Source: Mycolicibacterium malmesburyense
Lineage (GTDB): Bacteria; Actinomycetota; Actinomycetes; Mycobacteriales; Mycobacteriaceae
DNA: 32,770 bases
Reading direction: 5' to 3'
Assembly (NCBI RefSeq): GCF_001050015.1
Contig: NZ_CVTB01000273.1
Coordinates: 1-32,770 of the forward strand
Shown here one piece after another: positions 25,237-32,770 of the stretch (within the stretch, counting starts at the first letter, position 1; each line of letters opens with the position of its first letter). A model generated the notes under the pieces. It was not told the DNA's origin. It saw only the letters and a list, made by a program, of their open reading frames with translations, and ran no database searches. A program made the position numbers and the translations under genes.

Positions 25237-26253
25237 ATGCGCAGAACGCTTGCGGCGGCGGCGGTGGCCTTCGCGACGGTGACCAGCATGCTCGGCCCGT
25301 CAGCCTCGGAGGCCGACGCCCAGAACGCGCGCCTCGTCGTCATCACCACGGGCGGCACGATCGCGACGAGCACCGACGCCGGCGGAGTGCGGCGCCCGAC
25401 GGTCGGCGGTGAGGAACTCGCGGCCGGCTTCGACGTCGAGGTCGTCGACCTGATGCAGAAGGACAGCTCGCAACTGACGCCCGCCGACTGGGATGCGATC
25501 GGCGCGGCGGCCAAGAACGCGGTGGCCAACGGCGCGGACGGCGTCGTCATCACGCACGGCACCGACACCATGGAGGACACCGCGATGTGGCTGGACGTCA
25601 CGTATCGCGGTGGTCCGCCGATCGTGCTGACCGGCGCACAGCGATCCTCCGATGCGCCCGACGCGGACGGGCCGAAGAATCTGCGCGACGCCCTGACCGT
25701 CGCCGCCAGCCCCGCCGCCCGCGACCAGGGTGTGTTGATCGCGTTCGACGGCAACGTGTTTCAGGCGCTCGGCACCCGAAAGATGGATACCGCGAGCCTG
25801 TCGCCGTTCGCGGGCGCACCCGTCGGCACCGTCGGCGGCGACGCGTTCAACCTGGCCCAGCCGGCACGACGCCCGTTCATCGCCGAGGTGTCGGCGGCCA
25901 ACGCACCGCGCGTCGACATCGTGGCGGCCTATCCGGGTGACGGGCCGGGTCCGATCGACGCCGCCGTCTCCTCGGGCGCCCGTGGAATCGTGGTGGAGGC
26001 GTTGGGATCCGGTAACGCAGGCGACGGGGTGGTCGACGCGGTCCGCCGGCACGCTCCGGCCGGCATCGCGTTCGCGATCTCGACCCGCGTTCCCACCGGT
26101 CCGATCGAGGCGGAGTACGGTCCCGGCGATGACATGGTCAAGGCGGGCGCGGTGATGGTGCCGAACCTGCGGCCCAGTCAGGCCCGGGTGCTGGTGATGG
26201 CCGCGCTCGCCGCCGGTCAACCGGTCGGCGACGTGATCGCCCGCTGGGGTTAG
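25237..26253 (+). CDS. Secreted type L-asparaginase
   Basis: A 338-residue asparaginase that hydrolyses asparagine to aspartate and ammonia. Residues 1-28 form a signal peptide (MRRTL, Ala/Val-rich core, cleavage after ADA), so it acts outside the cytoplasmic membrane. The two catalytic motifs are intact: TTGGTIAT with nucleophile Thr38, and [13 protein letters not shown] with Thr109 and Asp110. [18 protein letters not shown] is also a family hallmark. The C-terminal domain includes [19 protein letters not shown] and [10 protein letters not shown]. It shares an operon with doxX and lies beside glnA1. Its stop overlaps the stop of the convergent oxidoreductase gene by 4 nt. The M. tuberculosis asparaginase (Rv1538c) is elsewhere, so this is an accessory gene. 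Confidence 0.93.
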   Translation: MRRTLAAAAVAFATVTSMLGPSASEADAQNARLVVITTGGTIATSTDAGGVRRPTVGGEELAAGFDVEVVDLMQKDSSQLTPADWDAIGAAAKNAVANGADGVVITHGTDTMEDTAMWLDVTYRGGPPIVLTGAQRSSDAPDADGPKNLRDALTVAASPAARDQGVLIAFDGNVFQALGTRKMDTASLSPFAGAPVGTVGGDAFNLAQPARRPFIAEVSAANAPRVDIVAAYPGDGPGPIDAAVSSGARGIVVEALGSGNAGDGVVDAVRRHAPAGIAFAISTRVPTGPIEAEYGPGDDMVKAGAVMVPNLRPSQARVLVMAALAAGQPVGDVIARWG

Positions 26254-27109
26254 CGGTCCAGGCCGAGATCCTTGCGGAACCGCTTCATCCCGTCGATCTT
26301 CTCGGCCAGTGTGGCCTGCGGGCCCGCGTAGAACATCCACGGCATGGTGATGATGCCGGTGATGCCGCCCGCCTCCGCGCGGTCGTAATGCTCGGGGGTG
26401 AACGCGTCGGCAACGGGGTCAGCACCTCGAAACCGTCCATCGTCGAACCCTTTTCGGCGCGCAACTCGCGCAGCTTGCCCACGCGTTCGAGCGCCTTCTC
26501 GGTGGTGATCAGGTCGCCGATCCAGCCGTCGTGGCGGGCGGCGCGGCGCAGCGCGATGTCCGAGAGACCGCCGACGTATATCGGAATCGGCGGCGGCGTG
26601 GGCTCCATCTCCAGCTTCGGGGTCCGGTAGAACTCGCCGTCGAACTGCGTCCAGCCCGGCTCCCACAGGTCCTTCATCAGCTCGAGCATCTCGTCGGTGC
26701 GCTTGCCGCGACGTGCGAACTGCTGACCCATCAGCGTGAACTCTTCCTCGCACCAGCCCACCCCGATGCCGAGTTCGAGTCGGCCACCGGCCAATACGGC
26801 CGCCGTGCCGATCGCCTTCGCCGCCGAGTACGGATCGCGCATGGCGGGCAGGTACACGGTGGTGACGAACCGCGCGCGCGACGTGACCAGCGCCAGCCCG
26901 CCGATCAGCACCCACGGGTCGGGCCAGTCGGTGAACGCCTCCCAGCGCCTGCTGCCGTCCTTGGTGTAGGGATACGGCGTTTCCAGTGTCTCGAGGTTGA
27001 CGACGTGGTCGGGGATACCGAGACCTTCGTAGCCCAGATCGTCTGCGGCCTTGGCGATCTCCACCACCTCGGCGGTATCGAGAAACGCCAGGCTGACGTA
27101 GAACTTCAT
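26250..27109 (-). pseudogene. LLM-class F420-dependent oxidoreductase, broken by a one-base frameshift
   Basis: The reading from ATG 27109 (MKFYVSLAFLDTAEVVEIAKA) gives a luciferase-like, probably F420-dependent oxidoreductase of the TIGR03619 kind: GLGIPDHVV, RLELGIGVGWCEEEF, and PIYVGGLSDIALRRAARHDGWIG are clear. After FEVLTP (near 26418) the frame shifts: the expected continuation VADAFTPEHYDRAEAGGITG is in another frame and runs to a stop at 26250. A single missing C in the run of four (+ strand GGGG, 26415-26418) explains it; with that base the product would be 286 residues. It overlaps the thioesterase gene as ATGA, so the start is well supported. It may be a real mutation or a sequencing error; the rest of the gene shows no decay. 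Confidence 0.85.
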
Positions 27110-27738
27110 CCCGCGTCCCGCGCCCATGCCGGCTGGATGAACACGCCCTCCGCCTCGACCGTCGGCCCCTCGGCGTCCAGCAGGTAGCCGCGCGCGAACG
27201 TCTTGACTCCCTCGATGCGCTCCACGAATGCCTCGGCCCGCAGCGGCCCCAACGGCGTGCCGCGCAGATACCGCAGCGAGATGGTGCCGGTGAACTTCGG
27301 CTGGGTCAGCGCTTCACTGGCCGCCTCACCGAGCAGGTGGTCGAGCACCAGCGCGCAGATCCCGCCGTGCACCCAACCGGGCGGACCCTCGTACGCGCCA
27401 CTGAGCGTGAACTCGCTCCAGCACCGGCCGTCGTCCTCATGGTGGATGACCATCGGCGGCGCGATCGCATTACGCAGTCCCACAGCGGGGTTCGCCCACG
27501 CGAGCGGCCGTCCGGTCTCCTCGTGAACCACCTGCACGCTCGGGCGCTGCTTACTCTCGAGCAACTCGGTGACGGATTCGATGCGCTGTTGAGCCTCGGC
27601 GACCGTGTCGGCGTCGACCTCGGTGTGCAGGCTCGCGTAGATCAGCCGGCGCACCGCCTCGGTCAGCGGGCCGTACAGCGCGCGTTGGCGCTCGTACTCC
27701 TCGTCGGTGATCACGTCGAACCCGAAGTCCATGCTCAT
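27106..27738 (-). CDS. PaaI-like hotdog-fold thioesterase
   Basis: A 210-residue protein with an N-terminal helical extension (1-70) and a hotdog domain. The active-site signature is GPPGWVHGGICALVLDHLLGEA (about 118-139), with His124-Gly-Gly and Asp133 as in PaaI/YbgC-type acyl-CoA thioesterases. FTGTISLRYLRGTPLG and the final strand are typical. The likely substrate is an acyl-CoA of unknown chain. The ATG at 27738 is followed by a second at residue 3; neither has a strong ribosome site. It starts 16 nt after the glnE stop and overlaps the oxidoreductase gene (ATGA), so glnE, this gene and the oxidoreductase probably share a transcript. Not known to me at this place in M. tuberculosis. Confidence 0.88.
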   Translation of the reverse strand: MSMDFGFDVITDEEYERQRALYGPLTEAVRRLIYASLHTEVDADTVAEAQQRIESVTELLESKQRPSVQVVHEETGRPLAWANPAVGLRNAIAPPMVIHHEDDGRCWSEFTLSGAYEGPPGWVHGGICALVLDHLLGEAASEALTQPKFTGTISLRYLRGTPLGPLRAEAFVERIEGVKTFARGYLLDAEGPTVEAEGVFIQPAWARDAG

Positions 27739-27754
27739 CGGCTGTGCCTATCCA

Positions 27755-30721
27755 CTATGTCTCGCCACCGAAAACCTTGCGCACCACTGCTTTTGCCCGC
27801 CTCGTGACCCGCAGGTAGTTGTCGAGGAACTCTCCCCCGTCGTCGGTGTCCCAGCCCGCGGCCACCGCGACGGCGTTGAGCTGACGCCCGGGTCCGGGCA
27901 GCTGATCGGTCGGCTTGCCCCGCACCAGCACCAGCGCGTTACGCGCCCCGGTCGCGGTGAGCCAGGCTTGACGCAGCAGATCGACGTCGCCCTCGGCGAT
28001 CAGCTCCGCGGCGCCGATCGCGTTCAGCGACTCCAGCGTCGACGTGTTGTGCAGTGCGGGCACCTCGTGCGCGAAGCGCAACTGCAGCAGCTGCACGGTC
28101 CACTCGATGTCGGCGAGTCCGCCGCGCCCGAGCTTGGTGTGCGTGTTCGGGTCGGCTCCGCGCGGCAACCGTTCGGCGTCCACCCGTGCCTTGATCCGCC
28201 GGATCTCCTGCACCGCTTCTCCAGACACGCCGCCGGGCGGATAGCGGACCTTGTCGATCATCAACAAGAACCGCTCCCCTAGGTCCAGATCGCCGGCGAC
28301 ACGATGGGCCCGCAGCAGGGCCTGCACCTCCCACGTCTGCACGTAGCGTTGGTAGTAGGCCTGATACGAGGACAACGTGCGCACCAGCGGACCGTTGCGG
28401 CCCTCGGGGCGCAGGTTCGCGTCGATTTCCAGCGGTGGATCCGAACTCGGCGTGCCGAGCAGGGTGCGCACCTGCTCGGCGACCGTCACCGCCCATTTCA
28501 CCGCGGCCGATTCCTCAACGCCCTCTTCGGGTTCGCACACGAACATCACGTCGGCGTCCGAGCCGTAGCCCAGCTCGCCGCCGCCCAGCCGGCCCATGCC
28601 GATGACCGCGATGCGGGCCAGCGGGCCCCGTTCGGGCGTGTTGGCGCGGATCACCGCGTCCAACGCGGCCTGCAGCACCGCGACCCACACCGACGTCAGC
28701 GCGCGACACACCTCGGTGACCTCGAGCATGCCGAGGAGATCGGCGGATGCGACGCGCGCCAGCTCGCGCCTGCGCAGCGTGCGCGCCGCCGCGATCGCCC
28801 GCTGCGGATCGGAATACCGTGCGGCCGAAGCGACCAGCGCCCTCGCCACCGCTCCGGGTTCGGAGTCCAGTAGCTTGGGCCCGTTGGGGCCGTCGGCGTA
28901 GGACTGGATGACCTCCGGCGCCCGCATGAGCAACTCCGGGACGTAGGCCGACGTGCCGAGCACATGCATGAGGCGTTTGGCGACGGCTCCCTCGTCGCGC
29001 AGCGCCGCCAGGAACCATCGCTGTTCGGAGAGCGCGTCGCTGATGCGGCGGTAGGACAGCAGCCCCGCATCGGGATCGGGGGTGTCCGACAGCCAGTCGA
29101 GCAGCGTCGGCAACAAGACCTGCTGCACGCGGCCGCGGCGGGCGCTGCTGCCGGTCAGGGCGGCCAGGTGGGTCAACGCGCTCTGCGGGCCCTCATAACC
29201 GAGCGCGGCCAGCTGCCGTTCGGCGGCCTCCTGGGTCATCCTGTCCGAAATGCTCAGTGCCGGTTGGCCGACGGACTCCAGCAGCGGTTGGTAGAACAGC
29301 TTCTCGTGCAGCCGCGACACCCGCAGGCTCTGGCGCTTGAGTTCTTCGCGCAGCACACCCAGCGCGTCGCGGGTGCCGTCCGGGCGCACATGGGCGGCCC
29401 TGGCCAGCCACCGCAGCGCCTCGTCGTCGTCCTCGTCGGGAAGCAGATGGGTGCGCACCATCCGCTGCAGCTGCAGCCGGTGCTCGAGCAGTCGCAGGAA
29501 TTCGTACGACGCGGTCAGGTTGGCGGCGTCGTCGCGTCCGACGTATCCCCGCTCGCCGAGCGCGGCCAGCGCTTCCACCGTCGATGCGACGTGCAACCGT
29601 TCGTCGTTGCGGCCGTGCACCAATTGCAGTAGCTGGACCGCGAATTCGACGTCGCGCAGCCCGCCGGTGCCCAGCTTGATCTCCCGCGACCGCTGACCGG
29701 CGGGCACCAGTTCCTCGACCCGTCTGCGCATGGCCTGCACATCGGATACGAAGTCCTCCCGCTCGCAGGCCGTCCACACCATCGGCATGACGGCTTCGAT
29801 GTAGGCCTTGCCCAGCTCGAGGTCGCCCGCGGCGGGTCGCGCCTTCATCAGCGCCTGGAACTCCCACGTCTTGGCCCAGCGCTGGTAGTAGGCCACGTGC
29901 GAGTCCAGTGTGCGGACCAGCTGGCCGTGCTTGCCTTCGGGTCGCAGCGCCGCGTCGACCTCGAAGAAGGCGTCGGCGGCGAACCGCATCATGTCGCCTG
30001 CCACCCGCGTCGCCAGCGCGTCGGCGGGCTCGGCGACGAAGATGACGTCGACATCGCTGACGTAATTCAGTTCCCGCGCACCGCATTTGCCCATCGCGAT
30101 CACCGCGATCCGGGGCGGTGACTCACCGCCCGTCGTCTTGATCGCGAGGTGCAGCGCAGCGGCCAACGCAGCGTCGGCGAGGTCCGACAGGTGTTCGCCG
30201 ACGGTCGGGAAGGGCAGGACGGGTTCGTTCTCGACCGTCGGCGCCAGGTCGAGGGCGGCCAGCACCAGCAGCCGGTCGCGGTAGAGCTTGCGCAGCGGCT
30301 GCAGCGCGGCCGACGTGTCGGGCGCCTCGTCGGCCAGCGCGACGAACATGTCGCGCAGGGCGTCGGCGCCCGGCAGCTTCACGTCGTCCGCGAGCAGCCG
30401 CCAGTTCTCCGGATTCGCGATGATGTGGTCGCCGAGCGCCAGCGACGAGCCGAACACGCTGAACAGCCGGCCCCGCAGGCTCCGGTCGGTGAGCAGGGCG
30501 CGGTTGAGCTGGTCCCAGTCGTCGCCCAGCGCCTCGGCCAGCCGCACCATCGTGCGCAGCGCGGTGTCGGCGTCGGGGGCACGCGACAACGACCACAAGA
30601 GCTCGACGTGCGCATCGGTGTTCCAACCCAACTGGTCGAGATCCGCGGGCGCGGTGGGTTCGACGAGACCCAGCCGGCCTACGCTCGGCAGCTTCGGACG
30701 CTGCGTCGCTGGTTTGGCCAC
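27755..30721 (-). CDS. glnE: Glutamine synthetase adenylyltransferase / deadenylylase, bifunctional
   Basis: GlnE adds AMP to GlnA1 at Tyr406, switching it off, and removes it again. The 988-residue protein has the two nucleotidyltransferase domains: the deadenylylating half with [19 protein letters not shown] at 210-228 and [20 protein letters not shown] about 350-370, and the adenylylating half with [21 protein letters not shown] near 705-727 and [21 protein letters not shown] later. Helical regions lie between and after. The start is GTG at 30721, with TACCTT 6 nt upstream and no ribosome site. It lies between glnA2 and the accessory genes; glnE (Rv2221c) is reported essential in M. tuberculosis because unmodified GlnA1 is harmful. 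Confidence 0.97.
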   Translation of the reverse strand: MAKPATQRPKLPSVGRLGLVEPTAPADLDQLGWNTDAHVELLWSLSRAPDADTALRTMVRLAEALGDDWDQLNRALLTDRSLRGRLFSVFGSSLALGDHIIANPENWRLLADDVKLPGADALRDMFVALADEAPDTSAALQPLRKLYRDRLLVLAALDLAPTVENEPVLPFPTVGEHLSDLADAALAAALHLAIKTTGGESPPRIAVIAMGKCGARELNYVSDVDVIFVAEPADALATRVAGDMMRFAADAFFEVDAALRPEGKHGQLVRTLDSHVAYYQRWAKTWEFQALMKARPAAGDLELGKAYIEAVMPMVWTACEREDFVSDVQAMRRRVEELVPAGQRSREIKLGTGGLRDVEFAVQLLQLVHGRNDERLHVASTVEALAALGERGYVGRDDAANLTASYEFLRLLEHRLQLQRMVRTHLLPDEDDDEALRWLARAAHVRPDGTRDALGVLREELKRQSLRVSRLHEKLFYQPLLESVGQPALSISDRMTQEAAERQLAALGYEGPQSALTHLAALTGSSARRGRVQQVLLPTLLDWLSDTPDPDAGLLSYRRISDALSEQRWFLAALRDEGAVAKRLMHVLGTSAYVPELLMRAPEVIQSYADGPNGPKLLDSEPGAVARALVASAARYSDPQRAIAAARTLRRRELARVASADLLGMLEVTEVCRALTSVWVAVLQAALDAVIRANTPERGPLARIAVIGMGRLGGGELGYGSDADVMFVCEPEEGVEESAAVKWAVTVAEQVRTLLGTPSSDPPLEIDANLRPEGRNGPLVRTLSSYQAYYQRYVQTWEVQALLRAHRVAGDLDLGERFLLMIDKVRYPPGGVSGEAVQEIRRIKARVDAERLPRGADPNTHTKLGRGGLADIEWTVQLLQLRFAHEVPALHNTSTLESLNAIGAAELIAEGDVDLLRQAWLTATGARNALVLVRGKPTDQLPGPGRQLNAVAVAAGWDTDDGGEFLDNYLRVTRRAKAVVRKVFGGET

Positions 30722-30727
30722 GCCTAA

Positions 30728-30733
30728 AAGGTA
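30728..30733 (-). promoter_or_regulatory. Candidate -10 for a leaderless glnE transcript
   Basis: TACCTT (30733 to 30728 on the - strand) ends 6 nt before the glnE GTG and lies in the short gap after glnA2. Confidence 0.5.
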
Positions 30734-30773
30734 GCGCAGCAGCTATGTGGGCTAAGCACCTACAGAGGCACTA

Positions 30774-32114
30774 CTACAGAGACAGGTACGCCTTGAGCTC
30801 GAACGGGGTGACGTGGCTGCGGTAGTTCTCCCACTCGGCGCGCTTGTTGCGCAGGAAATAGTCGAAGACGTGCTCGCCCAACGCCTCCGCGACCAGTTCG
30901 GAGTTCTCCATCTCGGTGAGCGCGACACCGAGGCTGCCGGGCAGCTCTCGGTAACCCATCGCGCTGCGCTCCTCGGGGGTCAGCGTCCACACGTTGTCCT
31001 CGGCCTCGGCCGGCAGCACGTAGTTCTTCTCGATGCCCCGCAGTCCCGCGGCGAGCAGGACCGCGAACGTCAGGTACGGATTGCACGCCGAGTCGGGGCT
31101 GCGCACCTCGACGCGTCTCGAGGACGCCTTCCGCGGTGTGTACATCGGAACCCGCACCAGCGCCGAGCGGTTCGCCGCGCCCCAGGACGCCGCGGTCGGC
31201 GCCTCGCCGCCGTGCACGAGGCGCTTGTAGGAGTTGACCCACTGATTGGTGACGGCGCTGATCTCCTTGGCGTGCTCGAGGATCCCGGCGATGAACGACT
31301 TGGCGACATCGGAGAGCTGCAGCGGGTCGTCGGGGCTGTGGAACGCGTTGGTGTCACCCTCGAACAGGCTCATGTGCGTGTGCATGGCCGAACCGGGATG
31401 TTCGGCGAACGGCTTCGGCATGAACGACGCCCGCACGCCGTCCCCGAGCGCGACCTCCTTGACGACGTAGCGGAACGTCATCACGTTGTCGGCCATCGAC
31501 AGCGCGTCGGCGTAGCGCAGGTCGATCTCCTGCTGGCCGGGCGCGCCCTCGTGGTGGCTGAACTCCACCGAGATGCCCATCTGCTCGAGCGCGTCGATGG
31601 CGTGCCTGCGGAAATTCGGCGCCGAATCGTGGACGGCCTGATCGAAGTAGCCGCCGTTGTCGGCGGGAATGGGCGGGTTGCCGTCGTCCTCACCGGGCTT
31701 GAGCAGGAAGAACTCGATCTCGGGGTGCACATAGCAGGAAAAGCCGAGATCGCTGGCCTTCGCGAGCTGCCTACGCAGCACGTGGCGCGAGTCCGCCCAC
31801 GACGGGGAGCCGTCGGGCATGGTGATGTCGCAGAACATCCGCGCCGAATGGTGCCGTCCCGAGCCGTCGGCCCACGGGAGCACCTGGAAGGTGGACGGGT
31901 CGGGCCGGGCCACCATGTCGGCCTCCGAGACCCGGGCGAATCCCTCAATCGACGAGCCGTCGAACCCGATTCCCTCTTCGAACGCGCCCTCCAGTTCGGC
32001 GGGGGCGATCGCGACCGACTTCAGGTATCCGAGCACGTCGGTGAACCACAGCCGGACGAAGCGGATGTCGCGTTCCTCCAGCGTGCGCAGCACGAATTCC
32101 TTCTGCCGATCCAT
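30774..32114 (-). CDS. glnA2: Glutamine synthetase, second type I enzyme (GlnA2)
   Basis: A second GSI-family protein (M. tuberculosis Rv2222c), shorter than GlnA1 and without its adenylylation segment; it may support glutamine synthesis, or act on a related substrate as some actinobacterial GlnA-like enzymes do. Landmarks: FTDVLGYLKSVAI, GFDGSSIEGF, YVHPEIEFFLL, EFSHHEGAPGQQEIDLRY, MPKPFAEHPGSAMHTHMSLF and NRSALVRVPMYTP. I place the start at ATG 32114 (446 residues, MDRQKEFVLRTLEERD), matching the M. tuberculosis length, not at the in-frame GTG 63 nt upstream: TACGCT lies 6 nt before 32114 and the added 21 residues have no similarity. It precedes glnE on the same strand. Confidence 0.95.
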   Translation of the reverse strand: MDRQKEFVLRTLEERDIRFVRLWFTDVLGYLKSVAIAPAELEGAFEEGIGFDGSSIEGFARVSEADMVARPDPSTFQVLPWADGSGRHHSARMFCDITMPDGSPSWADSRHVLRRQLAKASDLGFSCYVHPEIEFFLLKPGEDDGNPPIPADNGGYFDQAVHDSAPNFRRHAIDALEQMGISVEFSHHEGAPGQQEIDLRYADALSMADNVMTFRYVVKEVALGDGVRASFMPKPFAEHPGSAMHTHMSLFEGDTNAFHSPDDPLQLSDVAKSFIAGILEHAKEISAVTNQWVNSYKRLVHGGEAPTAASWGAANRSALVRVPMYTPRKASSRRVEVRSPDSACNPYLTFAVLLAAGLRGIEKNYVLPAEAEDNVWTLTPEERSAMGYRELPGSLGVALTEMENSELVAEALGEHVFDYFLRNKRAEWENYRSHVTPFELKAYLSL

Positions 32115-32120
32115 GACCGC

Positions 32121-32126
32121 AGCGTA
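32121..32126 (-). promoter_or_regulatory. Candidate -10 for a leaderless glnA2 transcript
   Basis: TACGCT (32126 to 32121 on the - strand) ends 6 nt before the ATG at 32114. It supports this start over the longer frame. Confidence 0.55.
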
Positions 32127-32173
32127 GGCACCGGCTGTTAAATCGGTGTTACACGGCGGCTGCGATTGCTCGG

Positions 32174-32770
32174 TCACCAGATGCGGCGCATCTGGGCACC
32201 CGTGCGGCGGTGTCGCAGCTGGGCTTGGCGCTCCTCAGGGGTGAGCACCTCGGTGCCCGACGGGAGATGGTCGAGCACGCGCTCGACCGGCACCTTCGTG
32301 ACCGTGATCTCGGGAAACTCCTCGGCCTTGTAGAAGCGCGCCTGCAGGATGCCCCACGGCCAGTCGGCCTTGTCGAGCCAGTTGTGCACGCCCGGGTCGC
32401 GGTTGGACACCACGCCGCGGAACCACCCGTCCGGGTCGATGCGCGCCTGCACGTCGTTGAGGCTGGACTGCCGGTTGACCCAGTCGACGGTCGAGAAGCG
32501 GTCGTCGGCCACCAGGATCTGCCAGTAGTAGCAGTCGGAGGGCACGGCGAACTCGACGATCAACGCCTCGTCGTCGGTGATCTGGTGGATGCCGTCGTAG
32601 TAGGCCTGCTTGGTGGCCAGGCCGCCGCCCTGCTGGATCCACTTCGACCGCAGGAGCACGTTGAAGCCGTGGTGTTCCCGGTAGTACCGGACCAGCTCCA
32701 TGTCGAAGTCGATCATGCCCTTGATCCAGTCGCCCAGTTCGGAGAACCGGCGCGCGATCACGGCGGGCGG
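32174..32770 (-). CDS. DUF1214-type protein, C-terminal part (cut by window edge)
   Basis: The last 198 codons of a protein whose start lies beyond the right edge; the frame stays open to base 32770. The visible part contains IVEFAVPSDCYYWQILVAD, DDRFSTVDWVNRQSSLNDVQ, DPDGWFRGVVSNRDPGVHNWLDKADWPWGILQARFY, and a basic C terminus ending RTGAQMRRIW. This resembles the C-terminal domain of mycobacterial DUF1214 proteins, a family of unknown function. The GTG at 32761 should not be taken as the start, because the frame continues upstream. It precedes glnA2 on the same strand by 59 nt. I do not recall it next to glnA2 in M. tuberculosis. Confidence 0.75.
   Translation of the reverse strand, partial: PPAVIARRFSELGDWIKGMIDFDMELVRYYREHHGFNVLLRSKWIQQGGGLATKQAYYDGIHQITDDEALIVEFAVPSDCYYWQILVADDRFSTVDWVNRQSSLNDVQARIDPDGWFRGVVSNRDPGVHNWLDKADWPWGILQARFYKAEEFPEITVTKVPVERVLDHLPSGTEVLTPEERQAQLRHRRTGAQMRRIW

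Noticed and set aside
30774..32177. Longer GlnA2 starting at 32177
   Set aside because: The extra 21 residues do not resemble the family, the length at 32114 matches M. tuberculosis GlnA2, and a -10 box lies 6 nt before 32114.

Overview
The window reads as chromosomal DNA of a fast-growing Mycobacterium (Mycolicibacterium-like). It is high in G+C, GTG starts are frequent, and almost every gene is a clear mycobacterial ortholog. The order follows, from memory of M. tuberculosis, the block Rv2198c to Rv2222c: mmpS3, ctaF, ctaC, asnB, adoK, Rv2203, Rv2204c, Rv2206, cobT, cobS, ilvE, gcvT, Rv2212, pepB, ephD, dlaT, Rv2216, lipB, lipA, Rv2219, Rv2219A, glnA1, glnE, glnA2. No phage, IS element, CRISPR array, rRNA or tRNA was seen. 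No gap between genes exceeds 300 bp.

Layout. 1-2112 (-) holds the cut 5' part of mmpS3 and two cytochrome aa3 oxidase genes, ctaF and ctaC. 2241-5159 holds asnB (+) abutting adoK (-). 5280-7107 holds a small membrane protein, an A-type Fe-S carrier (-) and a DUF3043-type membrane protein. 7113-9415 is a tight cobU-cobT-cobS operon for the nucleotide-loop steps of cobalamin synthesis. 9509-9832 is a small secreted DUF732-type protein. 9854-12077 (-) holds gcvT and ilvE. 12117-14746 (+) holds a class III adenylyl cyclase and leucyl aminopeptidase pepB, followed by a 25-bp tandem repeat. 14930-17102 (-) holds ephD and a small conserved protein. 17261-22459 (+) is the lipoate block: dlaT, an epimerase, lipB, lipA and a DUF4191-type membrane protein. 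22543-23025 (-) is an RDD membrane protein. From 23181 onward comes nitrogen metabolism: glnA1, then doxX and a secreted asparaginase (+), facing a frameshifted F420-type oxidoreductase, a PaaI-type thioesterase, glnE, glnA2 and a cut DUF1214-type gene (all -).

The functions form coherent groups. GlnE adenylylates GlnA1; AsnB uses glutamine to make asparagine; the secreted asparaginase can return ammonia to GlnA. LipB and LipA make the lipoyl groups carried by DlaT; GcvT belongs to the glycine cleavage system, whose H protein also carries lipoate. LipA and other Fe-S enzymes need cluster carriers such as the Rv2204c protein.

The window is mostly core genome and I found no clear new system. 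The points worth a second look are: (i) about twelve genes that look leaderless, with a -10-like hexamer 6-8 nt before the start codon, several hidden in the last codons of the previous gene; (ii) a 25-bp tandem array spilling out of the pepB stop codon; (iii) two related palindromic elements at convergent gene ends; (iv) a one-base frameshift in the LLM oxidoreductase; (v) a hairpin that covers the ribosome binding site of the DUF732 gene; (vi) an accessory four-gene insertion between glnA1 and glnE. Rv numbers and M. tuberculosis comparisons are from memory, not from a search.
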